A stretch of 64,000 bases of DNA from Leuctra nigra (Eukaryota; Arthropoda; Insecta; Plecoptera; Leuctridae): positions 5,890,001-5,954,000 of the forward strand of contig OW203762.1 of assembly GCA_934045905.1 (NCBI GenBank), given 5' to 3'. The notes beneath the pieces were generated by a model that was not told the DNA's origin, did no database searches, and saw only the letters and a list, made by a program, of their open reading frames with translations. The position numbers were made by a program, and so were the translations under genes. Of this stretch, positions 1 through 11,162 are shown in pieces (the stretch's first letter is position 1; each line of letters starts with the position of its first letter).

Positions 1-312
1 CCAACAGAAACTGAAATCGAGCTTCATGCTCATGCAAGACGACAAGCAAGTTTGACGTGTGTGGAGTCATCAATCTTGCTTGAACATAAATAGCCAATCA
101 GCATGCAGAGCCGGAGCACGTAACCTTTCAGCTCACTCAGCTGTTTTGCTGTTTTGTAGTTGTTTGGAAGTTGCGCAATAAAGTGCGCATGACCCCAAAG
201 GTCTGAACTGTCAAACCTAAATTGAACGTGTGTGGGCGTTGTTCAGGTTTGTCATGCCGTCATGCCGGGCTTGTCAAGTAAGTTTGTCATGCAAGATTGA
301 CCGTGTATGGGC
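1..312. other. Unassigned flank left of LINE
   Basis: No gene is seen. Short related motifs of the form TTGACxGTGTxTGG recur near 48-62, 223-236 and 296-312. This suggests the remains of a small repeat into which, or next to which, the LINE at 313 was placed. No inverted ends or target duplication could be defined. Confidence 0.3.
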
Positions 313-1107
313 CACTTTAGACCTATTTTCAAAAAGGGAAGTAAATCGGATGTGGGCAATTACAGACCGATATCTCTTCTCTCAGTATTTTCCAAAATCA
401 TGGAGAAACTATTTTTAAAGAGACGGAATAATTTTTTGACTGAAAATAAGATTTTATGCACCCAACAACATGGGTTCCGAAGCCAACTATCTACTATGAC
501 AGCTACATTTGACCTAATTCACGCAGTAAACGAAGCCATTGAGCATAAAGAAGTGGCCAGTGCAATAATGTGTGACTTGTCAAAAGCGTTTGACACAATA
601 AACCACCAGCTACTTCTACTTAAATTAGAATACATAGGACTCAAAGAAGAAACCTTGAAATGGGTGGCATCCTACCTTACGGAAAGGTATCAAGCAGTTG
701 TGGTCAGCGAGGGCAATAGTCTTCACCGCTCAGAATGGCAACAGGTGACAAACGGTGTACCCCAAGGGTCAAACCTTGGCCCAATATTGTTTTGCTTATT
801 TATCAACGATCTACCATTGAACATTCCTGAAGAATCTACAGTGGTATTGTTTGCAGATGACGCAAGTGTCGTAGTGAGTGGCAAAAGCTCTAAAGAAGTA
901 AGAACAAGTATTGACACTACTTTAAGTAAATTAGATCACTGGTTCAAGGTAAATAAATTAAAGCTCAACTGCGATAAAACTAGTATTATAAAGTTCCAAG
1001 CAAAGGGGGCGCTGACTGAATCACCTATTCAGTACAATAATGACAGCATTAGTCTAGTAGAAAGTGCAGTGTTTTTAGGCATCTCAGTTGATGATCAACT
1101 CAAATGA
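313..1107 (+). pseudogene. Non-LTR retrotransposon reverse transcriptase, N-terminal part (5'-truncated, interrupted)
   Basis: This is part of a LINE ORF2 reverse transcriptase that would copy its own RNA at the target site. The reading starts abruptly in the fingers region (RPIFKKG, then NYRPISLLS). It continues through the palm motif SKAFDTINH, the PQGSNLGP motif and the catalytic FADD box, and ends at LGISVDDQLK. Endonuclease and ORF1 are missing, so the copy is 5'-truncated. The frame then degenerates over about 40 bases and stops where a foldback element (1148-2471) is inserted. The same ORF resumes at about 2480. The motif style (FADD, PQGS.LGP) fits Jockey/CR1-like LINEs, and I do not claim a clade. 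It is a dead copy. Confidence is high for RT and lower for the exact edges. Confidence 0.9.
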
Positions 1108-1147
1108 AAGCCATTTGAAATGCATGGAAGCCTCATGTGAATAAAAC

Positions 1148-2471
1148 CCCATAAAAACACTCCGTGTAAAAATACTAGCCGAGTCTCTTCAACTATAAAA
1201 AAATAGAAGAAATAAAAAAAATCAGCACTGAAAAGTAGTGATATCAAAAATGGGCCAAGTCAATACTTGATTTTAAAAACCAAAATATACTTGGCGCATC
1301 GTGTAGGTATAAATAGTATAGGAGTATATGCCAAAATCAAATGTACCTAAATATATAAAATAATACCTACAATGCTCTTAAAAACGATGCGCCAAGTATA
1401 TTTTGGTTTTTAAAATCAAGTTTTGACTTGGCCCATTTTTGATATCACTACTTTTCAGTGCTGATTTTTTTGATTTCTTATATTTTTTTATAGTTGGAGA
1501 GACTTGGCTGGTATTTTTACACGGAGTGTTTTTTATGGGGATATCACACATTTTTTTAGTTTATTTAAACAACTTGTAACACATATCGAAGCAACAATGA
1601 CTAATTCCTTTAAAAAAATAAGCCATTTCCAATTTGGTTACTAACAAAAGTTGCGTTTGGTACCAAAATATGCTTAAAGTGATATTCCATGAAGAAAAGC
1701 GAAAGATTCGTTCCAATCGGTCCAGCCGTTTTCGAGATATGGCATCACTTCCGGTTAGCAAAATGGCGGCTGAAATCACTGCCACCTAGAATTTATTTAT
1801 ATAAATGTTTTGTATCATTAAGCCTTCTGAATATGTAGTTATTGTAGTAAGAGGTTATTAAAGTCTGATTCTTTATTTTTATGACGTCATTTCCGGTTTC
1901 GGTAACAGTAAATTTTTTAGGCTTTTTAATTTTTATATATATGACTGTCCGAATCGTTTGACGCTAATTTCGTTCCGATTGGTTTAGCTGGTTTCGAGAT
2001 ATAACGTCACTTCCGGTTTCAAAATGGCCGCTTCCGGTTGGTTTTATAAAAAGGCACCTCAGACGCCAAAAGTGCACATGTGATAAAAATTTCAGATCGA
2101 TCGGCTGAGCCGTTTAGGCTGTGGCGGTGACAGCGACGTTTCCTGATAGAATCATCTGAAGAAGAAGAAGAAGAAGAAGAAGATGAAAGTGATGTAATTT
2201 CACGATTTTCACGGCCCTCTAGCTCTCAAATGGTATAACCTATTGTTGGCTCACTTGGAATATTTGGTAGGGTGGGCCATAGCTCCAAATTAAAATATTT
2301 CGCAACAATGTGATATTTCCCATTTTTGAGATCCAGTAGGCCGAAAATGCTATGTTGTTGCTTACAGTAAAAGTGTTTGGTCTGCTCCTCAGTTTATTAG
2401 GCATTTACGGTATGTTGAGTGAGTGTGAGTGTACAGTACGACTTGGCTGGGTGGAGCGACCGCTCCACTAG
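1148..2471 (+). mobile_element. HINE/Helentron-like non-autonomous element, copy 1 (family H)
   Basis: It is one of three copies of the same family in the window (others at 23814-25122 and 40506-43704). It begins CCCATAAAAAC and ends with a hairpin, GTGGAGCG-AC-CGCTCCAC, running into CTAG. The first ~395 bp fold back on themselves: CCAGCC.AGTC near the left end is mirrored by GACTTGGCTGG near 1505. The sequence GACTTGGCTGG recurs just before the 3' hairpin. The interior carries several TTCCGGTT..AAAATGGC modules and a GAA microsatellite at 2158-2183. There is no coding capacity. The layout (subterminal inverted repeat, microsatellite, terminal hairpin) is what is known for HINE elements, and the assignment is inference. 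It disrupts a LINE ORF. Confidence 0.7.
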
Positions 2472-3023
2472 ATATGTAAAAAACTCTGCTCTGCATGCTT
2501 CATTCTCAAAACTTTAGTGAAAGAGTGCAATGACAAGACTATGCTGACAGTATATTATTCACACATTCAGTCATTACTTCAATATGGTGTAAAATTTTGG
2601 GGGAACTCTGCATTCAGCTTAAATAAGATCTTCCCACTTCAGAAGAGAGCCCTGAGGCTGATTGCCCATTTAAATAGGTATGCCCCATGCAGGAAGGTTT
2701 TTATTAAATTGAGAATATTAACACTACCATGCCTTTATATTTTAGATGTTCTTTTATTTGTCTTTGACAACCCTGATTATTATAAATGTAACCACAGTGT
2801 TCATGCACGCAATACTAGACAAAATGACAATCTCCACAGGACATTTTACTCTAGAAAAATAACGGATTATGATCCAGTCCATTCAGGTGTTTTAATTTTT
2901 AATAAACTGCCTCTATGTATTAAAATTGTTAAAGATAGGAATAGCTTTAAGAGAGTCTTAAAGGAATTTTTATTGGATCAATGTTTTTATTCTGGGAAGG
3001 AATACTTTGATTTCAGTGTATAA
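2472..3023 (+). pseudogene. Non-LTR retrotransposon reverse transcriptase, C-terminal part
   Basis: This is the continuation of the RT begun at 313. The open frame enters from about 2480 (LCSACFILKTLVKEC) and runs through YYSHIQSLLQYGV, the helical KRALRLIAHL segment and the terminal NKLPLCIKIVKDRNSFK and KEFLLD stretch. That stretch typifies the C-terminus of LINE ORF2 proteins. There is no ATG at the start because this is an internal piece of the protein. The stop is at 3021-3023, followed by a ~125-bp 3' UTR. The element ends in the short tandem tail ATCTAATCTAATCTAA near 3133-3150, the usual LINE 3' signature. Confidence 0.88.
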
Positions 3024-3152
3024 TGTGTATATACTTTGCTCACCTGCCCTACTATATTTGACGACTTTCAAAAACTCGTATATGTTAACACATGTATATT
3101 ATGTAAGAGTGTATATGGAAGCAAATAAACAAATCTAATCTAATCTAAAAAA
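3024..3152 (+). other. LINE 3' UTR and ATCTA tail
   Basis: Short AT-rich sequence between the RT stop codon and a tandem ATCTA tail, marking the 3' end of the LINE at 313-3023. Confidence 0.7.
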
Positions 3153-3511
3153 TCTAATGTTATATCAACACATCTCTTAAATATATACCTATTAAATTTA
3201 GGGTTGGGATTCGATTTGAATAGGGCGCGCCAAAGATAGGACGATAATTTTGTCCGCCGTAAGCGCCACGAGCGTTTTGAGGGCAAAGTGTTTCATCTTT
3301 ACTGAAATTCTTTGGTTCAGTATCTTTGGAATTACACAACAGCTGATTTGTTGACAGCTTGACAGCTGACAGTTCAAACCTGTGTAGTTAAAAATAGTCG
3401 ATCAAAAGTAATTCCACGCGTGGTACAGCTGGCTTACGAAGAAAACAGTGTGATTCTTTCTATTTCGTGGTACTTAAGACACAGATCGAGGAAATTTTCG
3501 TAAAATATATA
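3153..3511. other. Intergenic or intronic DNA without recognised content
   Basis: No gene is seen. A GC-richer patch at 3220-3290 with a GATAGGACG motif faintly resembles the start of the dispersed repeat at 5815. Confidence 0.3.
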
Positions 3512-3517
3512 CTCGGA

Positions 3518-4535
3518 CAGGGCTCCCACTGAGGTCCAATAAAAAATAGGACAAATTCTCAAATTTTAAAGGACATATTTGTGAAATATATAGGACTTTG
3601 GAGGACATTATTTTGGTATAAATTCCACGCCAAAACATAAAAAAATTAACGATTTTGTTCATATTTGGTAATGTTAGGAAGCCGAAAGAAACACATGGCT
3701 CTTTCAGCGTTTTAAATATATTTAACGGGACGGGGTCCAAGAAACGGGCCCCTCAAAAATTAATTTTCAGATGGGCCTTGCCTTCTTAAAACAATTGTAT
3801 TTTTATTACCGTTAATGATAGAGACAATAATAGGTTTTGAGAGGTCCCGAGTTCGAGCCCGGTTCGGTCGGATATTTTTCACAACGCACATCCCTTCATA
3901 TCAATGACAGAGACTTCATTTTTTTAAGAAAGGTATTATTTTATTGTGGGACAATGGTGCAAGATATGTTCAATCAGCTTCCATATTGCAAAATGGTATA
4001 CATTATCAAGTAAATTCATATTTTTAGAAGGGGCAAAACCCGTCAATGAATGTTTTGGAAATTTTGGATATCGTGGGTAAATTATTCCTTTTTTCTTGAA
4101 ACTGAAACAAAATCAAAGAAATTTAGCTCTCAATAAAAGCAAACTAAGAATAGATTTACCATCATCATTCCATTAAATATTATGCAGCTATTTTGTAATA
4201 ATCACTTAGTTATTTTATTACCAATTTACAAAAAAAATTAAAAATTAAAGCAGAATGAAAGGGGTTAACCCAAAATGTGATAAACTGGATTTTATATTCA
4301 CTAACAGTTACGAGTTAATGCGGATCGATTGACCATACATTTCTATAATTTTAAATTTTACTAATTCTTAGTTGGCAAGTAAAATCTCTCATTTTAAATG
4401 ATTGATTATTAACAAAACTATACATAATTGGTATTTTTATAGGACACTTGCTGGAAATATAGGAATTATAGGACCTTTATTTTCAATTCCCAAAATATAG
4501 GATTTATAGGACATATAGGACATCTGGGAGCCCTG
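3518..4535. mobile_element. CAGGG-type TIR element with 6-bp target duplication
   Basis: The ends are CAGGGCTCCCA and TGGGAGCCCTG, a clean terminal inverted repeat. They are flanked on both sides by CTCGGA (3512-3517 and 4536-4541), a 6-bp target duplication. Near each end the interior is built of AGGACATATAGGAC-like words. There is no transposase. The CAGGG end resembles hAT elements, but hAT normally gives 8 bp. A B-box-like GAGTTCGAGCCC at 3850 suggests a nested tRNA-derived fragment. A second element with a similar end and a 6-bp duplication lies at 47685-48768. Confidence 0.75.
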
Positions 4536-4541
4536 CTCGGA

Positions 4542-5814
4542 ATCGGGGAATGCTGCAAAACACGTAGGTTTGGTACAAAATCGCGTAAAATCGCGAGAAT
4601 TCGTGAATATCGCGTCAAAACACAAATTTCGCGAAAATTCGCGAGAAAAAGATACATATATTTGGAATCAGGAGTGCATGAAACGTAAAGATATTACAAA
4701 AAATTCATGTTTCTAAACATTTCGCGTTTATCGTGGAAACCATAAACAACTGGCCCTGATTATCAGCTATCAACAACGATCATCAAAATGATCACAATTA
4801 AAAAATAGGTTTGATCGTAATGTGCCTTAGTGGAGTGCGAGATTTCAATAACTATGCAGGTAAATTAATGGTTGAAACCTTCCTCCCATTTTATGAGGGG
4901 GTATAATAAAGTTTATTATACGGTCAACCGAGACGAACAAAGCGACCCAAACATTCTGTGAGTTTCGACTGGCATCCCAAGTGAGCAAGCTGATATCGAC
5001 ACAAACTACAATTATTTTAATTTCAGTATTTATTTTTTTCCTAATTAAATAATAATGACATTAAATTGTAACATAGTCAAGTCACAAATTATAATAATTT
5101 CGCATGTGCACAAAAAATACCGAGTTTTTATTGATTAATGAAAGAAAATGAAATTTTTCATAAAAGTGTGCTCGCCATTCACAACTCACGTCTAATTATA
5201 GCAAATTGATAGAACTCAATTAAATATCATAAAATAGCCCGATAATGCCCGGTGTGACTTGACTAGGTGACATTGCCGTGAGTCTTCAGGTTCAACTACA
5301 AATAATTGTGAAAGTCCAAATTTGGGTTTTAAAATCTCAACCGCTCAAACAGCCTTAAGTGTACAAAAGTGTTTTGGTTGCTTTTGCTTTTGGTTTGCCT
5401 CCATAATGGAACTAGTAGAGGGCCAAGCGGTTTTACGTACGATCGTCATGAATGATAATTGCCAACTATCTCACTAAATACATAATACATAGATACAAAG
5501 CCTAAAAAAATTGGTGCCCCCCCCCCCCCTCTCCACCCCTGGCAGGGGCTGGGGGCTTAAGTTATTCATTCCTGTAGCCGAACCGAAAAGACATAGAGGA
5601 CTATTTTTTATTTAAAACATCAAAACTTCTTGCCTTATTGTGAAGAAAAATAATTTAACAAAATTTTGGCCGTCATCTTGAAAAAATAATTTTAAACTCT
5701 AAGAATTTATACACTTGAAAACGGTAATTTGACGTACTACCAATGTCTCAAATAAAAAATTGAAGTACTCGTGAAATACAATAACTTTGTAATTCATCAT
5801 TTTTTCTACCACCA
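4542..5814. other. Unassigned AT-rich DNA
   Basis: No gene is seen. It contains AATCGCG-type short repeats at 4575-4640, a C homopolymer at 5517-5528 and otherwise unstructured AT-rich sequence. Confidence 0.4.
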
Positions 5815-6200
5815 ATAGGGTGATGCAAAGATAGGACGCCAGGTCGGTTACTTTTGGCGCTAGCGTCGAGGGAGGTCACTTTTAAATCAAAGGATTTCTT
5901 GCTACACAGACCATATTTTCATAAGAATTGAGAATTAGAATTAAAAATTGATGTTGATATTTGGTTATTTACCGAAATAGTGGATAATTATTAGATATTG
6001 AAGTGTAATATTGATATTTTGATTGTGTAATGACAGCTGTCAGTATTTTTTTTTGTTTCCAAGGTTCTCTTGAAGGGCTCACGGCAAATGGAAACAATGA
6101 AACAACTGAGGGGGTGTCGTCTCGTTATTACATGGATTTAGATTTAGATATTGCGATATCTTCTTATTTTCAAACATTTTATAATACTAGAGTAAAAAAT
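5815..6200 (+). repeat. Dispersed repeat R1, copy 1
   Basis: Related along its length to 50520-50905: a shared GATGTTGATATTTGG-type core, then TTTACCGAAA.AGTGG, then AATGACAG, then GAGGGTGTCG. The order and spacing are conserved with many substitutions, so it is an old repeat. No terminal inverted repeats are visible. Confidence 0.65.
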
Positions 6201-6350
6201 GGATATATCTAAACAGTAAGTACATCTTCTTATGCCTGTCAAAAATGTTTCGCGTGTTGTTGTTTTTATGGACCTTGGTTTTGACCTGTCTCGATGCTAG
6301 CGCCATGCAAGCGGGGGAAAGTTTGGCTAGTGCCCTATACTTTATGAGTA

Positions 6351-6904
6351 AAGTAAGGTTTCCAAGGGCGGAATTTCGCCGCGTTGCGGGAAATATTTCG
6401 CGACGGATTTGTGCCGCTGAAGTATCCCGTTTCCAAGCGCGAATTTTTCTCTGCCTAGTTTGTAGTGGTACCTAGCGGCCAAATTAGGCAGCGTTGAAAT
6501 CAGTCGATTTATCGAGATCGATATCTTAAAATCGTAAAGACAAGGATTGTCCTAGACCACTTCAATAAAATATTCTGGATCATATTCCATGATTAGTACA
6601 TATTTTATTAATAAACAAATATAAACTTGACAACACATGTCACTTCCTGACGGCAGACAACAGATTGGATTTATATCGAATATCGATATCGAAAGTCGAC
6701 TGAAAAACGGAAACTATAACACCACGAACCTGGCGGTAATCGTGAGAAAACTACCCGCTTCCGGTGCGCGGAACGAATTTCGTCCCGCTCAAGTAGGAGT
6801 CGATTCAACTTTCTCGGCGGCGACTTCGCCGCTGGGTTTCTGGCTTGTGATTGGTCAAAGTCGGCCATTTTGCGGCCGAAATTCCGCCCTTGGAAACCTT
6901 ACTT
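6351..6904. mobile_element. MITE with TA target duplication
   Basis: The ends AAGTAAGGTTTCCAAGGGCG and its reverse complement at 6885-6904 form a ~30-bp terminal inverted repeat. TA flanks both sides (6349-6350, 6905-6906). The element is 554 bp, GC-rich near its tips and has no transposase. TA targeting fits the Tc1/mariner group, and the family is not otherwise identified. Confidence 0.75.
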
Positions 6905-6930
6905 TAGAGACGATTTAGGGCAGAAGCCCT

Positions 6931-7039
6931 ATTCTATATCTCTTTTGATCTCGTCCCGGCCGCCTTCATTTCGGGTAATGCTATCTTAATGGCAATGAAA
7001 CGAAGGCGGCCGCGACGAAATCAAAAAAAGATATAGAAT
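6931..7039. repeat. Short inverted repeat
   Basis: ATTCTATATCTC..TTTGATC followed by CCGGCCGCCTTC is mirrored at 7000-7039 (GAAGGCGGCC through GATATAGAAT). This gives a ~40-bp stem around a ~30-base loop. It is probably a small foldback element. Confidence 0.6.
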
Positions 7040-8660
7040 CGGCAACCTTTTTTGGTGGAGGAGTCAATTTCCCAAAAAATAATAAAGTTAGGAGCCGCAC
7101 GCAGTTGAGGCAATTAAACACCGAAATACACATAAATAATACATTGAATTAGGTACTAGTTTATTTTTTATATTTTGACGAAGCCCCTCAGTTGGGGGGG
7201 GGGGGGGGGGGGGGCCTGGGGGACAGGGCGTATGTTTAGAATTTCAATAATTTAAAAGTGATTCTGGGACTCTAAAATGAACCAACTTAATCAAATAATC
7301 GTCCAATTGTGACCCGCCGGGCGTTTTTTCTTTGAATATTAAAATTTTTTCGATTCCAGATCTATATTTAAATTATAAAGAGCTATTCAAGAACAACCAA
7401 GGAGCCGCAGGTTGCCGACCCCTGATTTAGGGCATTTTTTCTGAGTGGGATAGGGACTACACAATGTTAATTGCTCTCGGGGAGCCTTGATCGGCGTGAA
7501 TTTTACCACTTTTTTTATTAGGTACATCGTAGCGCCGAACCGTTCATCCGATCTAAAAATCTTAAAGGCATATGAAAGCACGGTACATTCTATGTGTTAA
7601 CTTTCCTGATTTTGCAACAATGTGCATTATTAAATTTTTATTCTGATGTTATATTCGAGTTCCCCATGATCAAATTATTTGGAAAGATGTTTTTGCATGC
7701 CATATTCCCGTCGTATTTAGCACAATACATCAAATATTCGCCATTTTTTAAAATGGCTGCCACGGGAGACATGGGCAATATCTGAGATGCCTCCCGGTGT
7801 TTTAATGAATGGTTGGGTATCTAGTATGTGTGGTAAAAATTTGGTGCTTTTATACCAAAATGCACAATCATTTCACATCCCGCTCGGACTATTATAAATG
7901 ACCAGCAATCAAAGTACGTTCCTATATTATTTTCCATAAGAGATCAAACCTAAATACTCCGGAATGGGGAGTGAATGTGGCACTCTAGTACCTACTCCAG
8001 GGCTGCCGCCATATACAAATTAATATCCTTTTAAAAAGCATGAAAAATCCGTAAAATCCGTATGCCAATTAAAAACCTTTAAAATGATGTAAAACTCCCA
8101 TATTTCAAGCACCAACTGGGCCACTTGACAGATAAGCTATTGAATTCCTCAAGCGACATGGGACATGAGGGGAGGGGGTTGGGTTCTGGTCTGACAGCTG
8201 TGGATGGAATGGTAATTTTGAATTCTTAATTAAATTAATTATAAATATCTTTCTCCCATTTCCAACACAATATTCATAATGAGCATAATAAAACTGCAGA
8301 ACTATAATCACACGCAAAACGAGGGATGCAATCACTAGTCAGGTCATTAACCCACAACCAGCTGCAAACAACTTACAAGTGGATGCTTCAGGCAGCGTGT
8401 GCCCCTAGACACTCAAGGCATTGCTCAAGGTCGACCAGTTTCCCCACCCCCCTTCCTCCCTCAACCAATCACTCGCAACCATTCACCCTAGTATAGCTAG
8501 CCTACTTACACAAAAGGATGTTTTGAAACAATCATTGCACTGAAAATTGTTGGACAGGAAACGAAAATATCTTGTCAAACTATACATTTTCGTAATAAAT
8601 TTGAAATATTATCTCCTTCAACAGAGAAAATGTGGTTCAACCATGAATCACCAATATCTG
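7040..8660. other. Unassigned DNA with G homopolymer
   Basis: No gene or element ends were recognised. A run of about 20 G lies at 7195-7214. The remainder is AT-rich with short incidental frames. Confidence 0.4.
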
Positions 8661-8664
8661 TTAA

Positions 8665-10282
8665 GAGGCAAACGGAAGCGAACGGGAATCGCACGGTTCG
8701 TCAGAGCGGTTTTTTGAAATTGTGTCTTCCCACTTAATAATTGAGCGAGCGTAGCGAGCGTCACCACGGTACTCTTATGGCACTTTCTCTGTGTGTTTTT
8801 TTGTTTTTTTGTTTTTTTTTTTTTGTCCACACAGCCCAGGCTAAACCGCACATTCAGTCGATCTGAAACTTTGCACACATGCTAACGTAATATATGCGGT
8901 CCCTGGGATCGTTTTTGAACGGGCATCTGTGATTGGTTCAAGTTTTGAAAAATTATCTTTCGATTGGTTGCTCCGATCAATTTGAAATTTAGCAAAGTCA
9001 TTGCAACCAACATTGCACCCAATTATACAAAGTTTCAGCCAAATCCTCCCATTGGTTAAAATTTAAAAAAATCTTTCATATGATTTTTGAAATTTAAACT
9101 AGAACCGATTGAGCGATCAACTTAAAACTTCGCGTGGTCATTGGTACCAACATTATCTGTATTTTTGACAATTTTCAGACTTATCTGTGTTTAAATCCAA
9201 ACGTTATTGACATTTTACGGACATTTTGCGTGTTGACTGTCAAATAACTCAAAAATGTTGATCACGGCTACTTCGACTCTTTATAGTTCCAAGGTATAGT
9301 TAGAGCAACTTTCAAACGTATGAAACTGATATGACCGTTCAACAGATCGTCTAATATAAGTACACACACTTTTATCATATGAGTGGTCCCAGGTATATTT
9401 TTGTTAAATAGATTCTATGATTTTTGAATATTGACAAGGAACATTTTAATCATAAAGGTTCAATCGATCAACTTAAACCTTTGCATGGTTATTGGGACTA
9501 ATACTTCAGGAATATTTGGAGATTTTTATACCTACAAGTCTGACGAATTTCAAGAATTATTGGCTTTTAATGATATTTTCGATAGACATAATTTCGGTTC
9601 GAGGTATTGCGCGTGTCCGTGCTCGCTCATCAACGCGTTACACAGAGCGTTTTCCTAGTTTTACAAAATTTCATCAATCAGTTAAAAACGTATGAACTTA
9701 TTAACATTTTTAATATCTGTCAGTAATGAAGTATCGAAAGTAATGTTTTCCAGTGCCACTTGAATTGAATCTGATTTTCTATATTTACCAGGATGCTTAG
9801 ATGTTATTTTCAAGTTTCAATGAAAAGCATAATAATATGTTGTGTTGATTGAGTGATCATATTTCAATTCAATATGGATGTATGTTTTCTGTGCTTGTGT
9901 ACGCATTTCCGGTTCGAGGATTTGCACGTCCCCGTGCTCGCTCACCAACGCGTTACACTGAGCGTTTTCCTAGTTTTAAAAAATCAGATAGTAACGACCC
10001 ATTACAGCCTAATAGACCACATAATGCCGCACACTGGAGTTCATTATGACCTCTGGTACGACCTCAAAGTGTTAAATACGATTATTTTATTAAAAATATC
10101 GTATTTAACACTTTGAGGTCGCATCTGAGGTCATAATGAACTCCAGTTTGCGGCATTATTTAGTCTATTAGGCTGTTATGGGTCGTTACTATCTGATTTT
10201 TTAAAATGATTAAGTGGGAAGACAAAATTTCAAAAAAACGCTATGATGAACCATGCGATTTCCGTTCGCTTCCGTTTGCCTC
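8665..10282. mobile_element. TTAA-flanked foldback element carrying a nested insertion, copy 1
   Basis: The ends GAGGCAAACGGAAGCGAACG and the mirrored copy before 10282 are flanked by TTAA on both sides (8661-8664, 10283-10286). The part after the nested insert (about 9975-10205) is an almost perfect palindrome centred near 10092. The empty form of the same element is at 51814-52207, a 394-bp palindrome. The difference is the 1.2-kb Helitron-like insertion at 8741-9973. TTAA targeting is shared with piggyBac and Kolobok-type elements, and the GAGGC end matches neither in my knowledge. Confidence 0.8.
8741..9973 (+). mobile_element. Helitron-like non-autonomous element, family A copy A1
   Basis: It starts TTGAGCGAGCG and ends GCGTTTTCCTAG. 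Comparison with the empty foldback copy near 51885-51895 shows insertion between A and T with no duplicated bases. Shortly before the end, an AACGC..GCGTT stem-loop precedes CTAG, as known for Helitron 3' ends. The 5' TT instead of TC is unusual. The alternative placement, TGAGC..CTAGT between two Ts, cannot be excluded. The copy contains two 3' ends, one at 9658 and one at 9973. The interior holds ACCAATCGAAAGATAA-type modules and no gene. Confidence 0.72.
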
Positions 10283-10505
10283 TTAATGTGTCAACAAATC
10301 CAAAGTGAAAACGAAAATAAGAGACCATCTGTCAATATGTTTAATTAATAATTAATGTTTGCCTTATTTGTGTAAGAATGGCTCCCATAAAACTGCCTAC
10401 ATAATTTTCCAATGACGGTGCTTTTTCTTAATGATGATAAGTTACTGTATATTTGAAGGTTCTGATAATACCTACTACCATTTGTGCCTTTATGACATTC
10501 ACTTA

Positions 10506-11081
10506 TGCCTTGTCTACACGCTGTATTTAAACATACCTATTTAAACACCAACTATACTTAAACATAGTTGGATCGTCTACACGGTATATTTAACTATCAT
10601 CAATGAGAATGGAAATTGAAATGCACGCTCCCTGGTGATAAAAGTATGAACTCTCACTACTGCCTTCTATAGAATTTCTCGTGAAAAGACGAGAAGGCAC
10701 TGTGGCGCCATTAACCTAAAAAGTGTTTCGTATTTCAGTCATGGATATATTTAGTTTTTTCATATCTTCATGCATTTACGCAAGTATGTTAGTGTTTTAT
10801 TTCTGTAGAAGAATAGAATTATCTAATTTTCCGCATAATTATTGTTCTTTTGCAAGACATGTCAAAATTCATACGACCGCTTTGCTTCCCGCGCCGCGCG
10901 AGATGGCGGCCATTGAAATCTCGTGAAATCTCGTGAACTACGTTAACTACAGTACTTAACTAGGGTCCCGAGCTGTACTTAAGTATAGACGGTATTTAAC
11001 TATGTTTTGATCGTCTACACGGTGTATTTAAGTACCAACTATACTTAAACATATGTTTAAATACAGCGTGTAGATGAGGCA
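10506..11081. mobile_element. PIF/Harbinger-like MITE, TTA target duplication
   Basis: Terminal inverted repeats start TGCCTTGTCTACACGCTGTA (10506) and mirror at 11060-11081, flanked by TTA on both sides (10503-10505, 11082-11084). Subterminal TCGTCTACACGGT motifs repeat inside. The 3-bp TTA duplication is known for PIF/Harbinger elements. There is no transposase. It lies just downstream of the last visible exon of the host gene. Confidence 0.75.
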
Positions 11082-11162
11082 TTAGCCTGTTTTTGGGATT
11101 CATACTGCCAGAACTGGTTATGAGGGTTTCAAATTACACTGGCGGAGGCCAACGCTACTTAC

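Noticed and set aside
3841..3872. tRNA gene suggested by GAGTTCGAGCCCGG
   Set aside because: Only a T-arm-like or B-box motif is present. No acceptor or anticodon arms can be paired around it.
11155..11162. Stop codon two codons after the last exon as the gene's end
   Set aside because: A consensus GTAAGT donor precedes it, so the exon probably ends at 11163. The in-frame TAG would lie in the intron.
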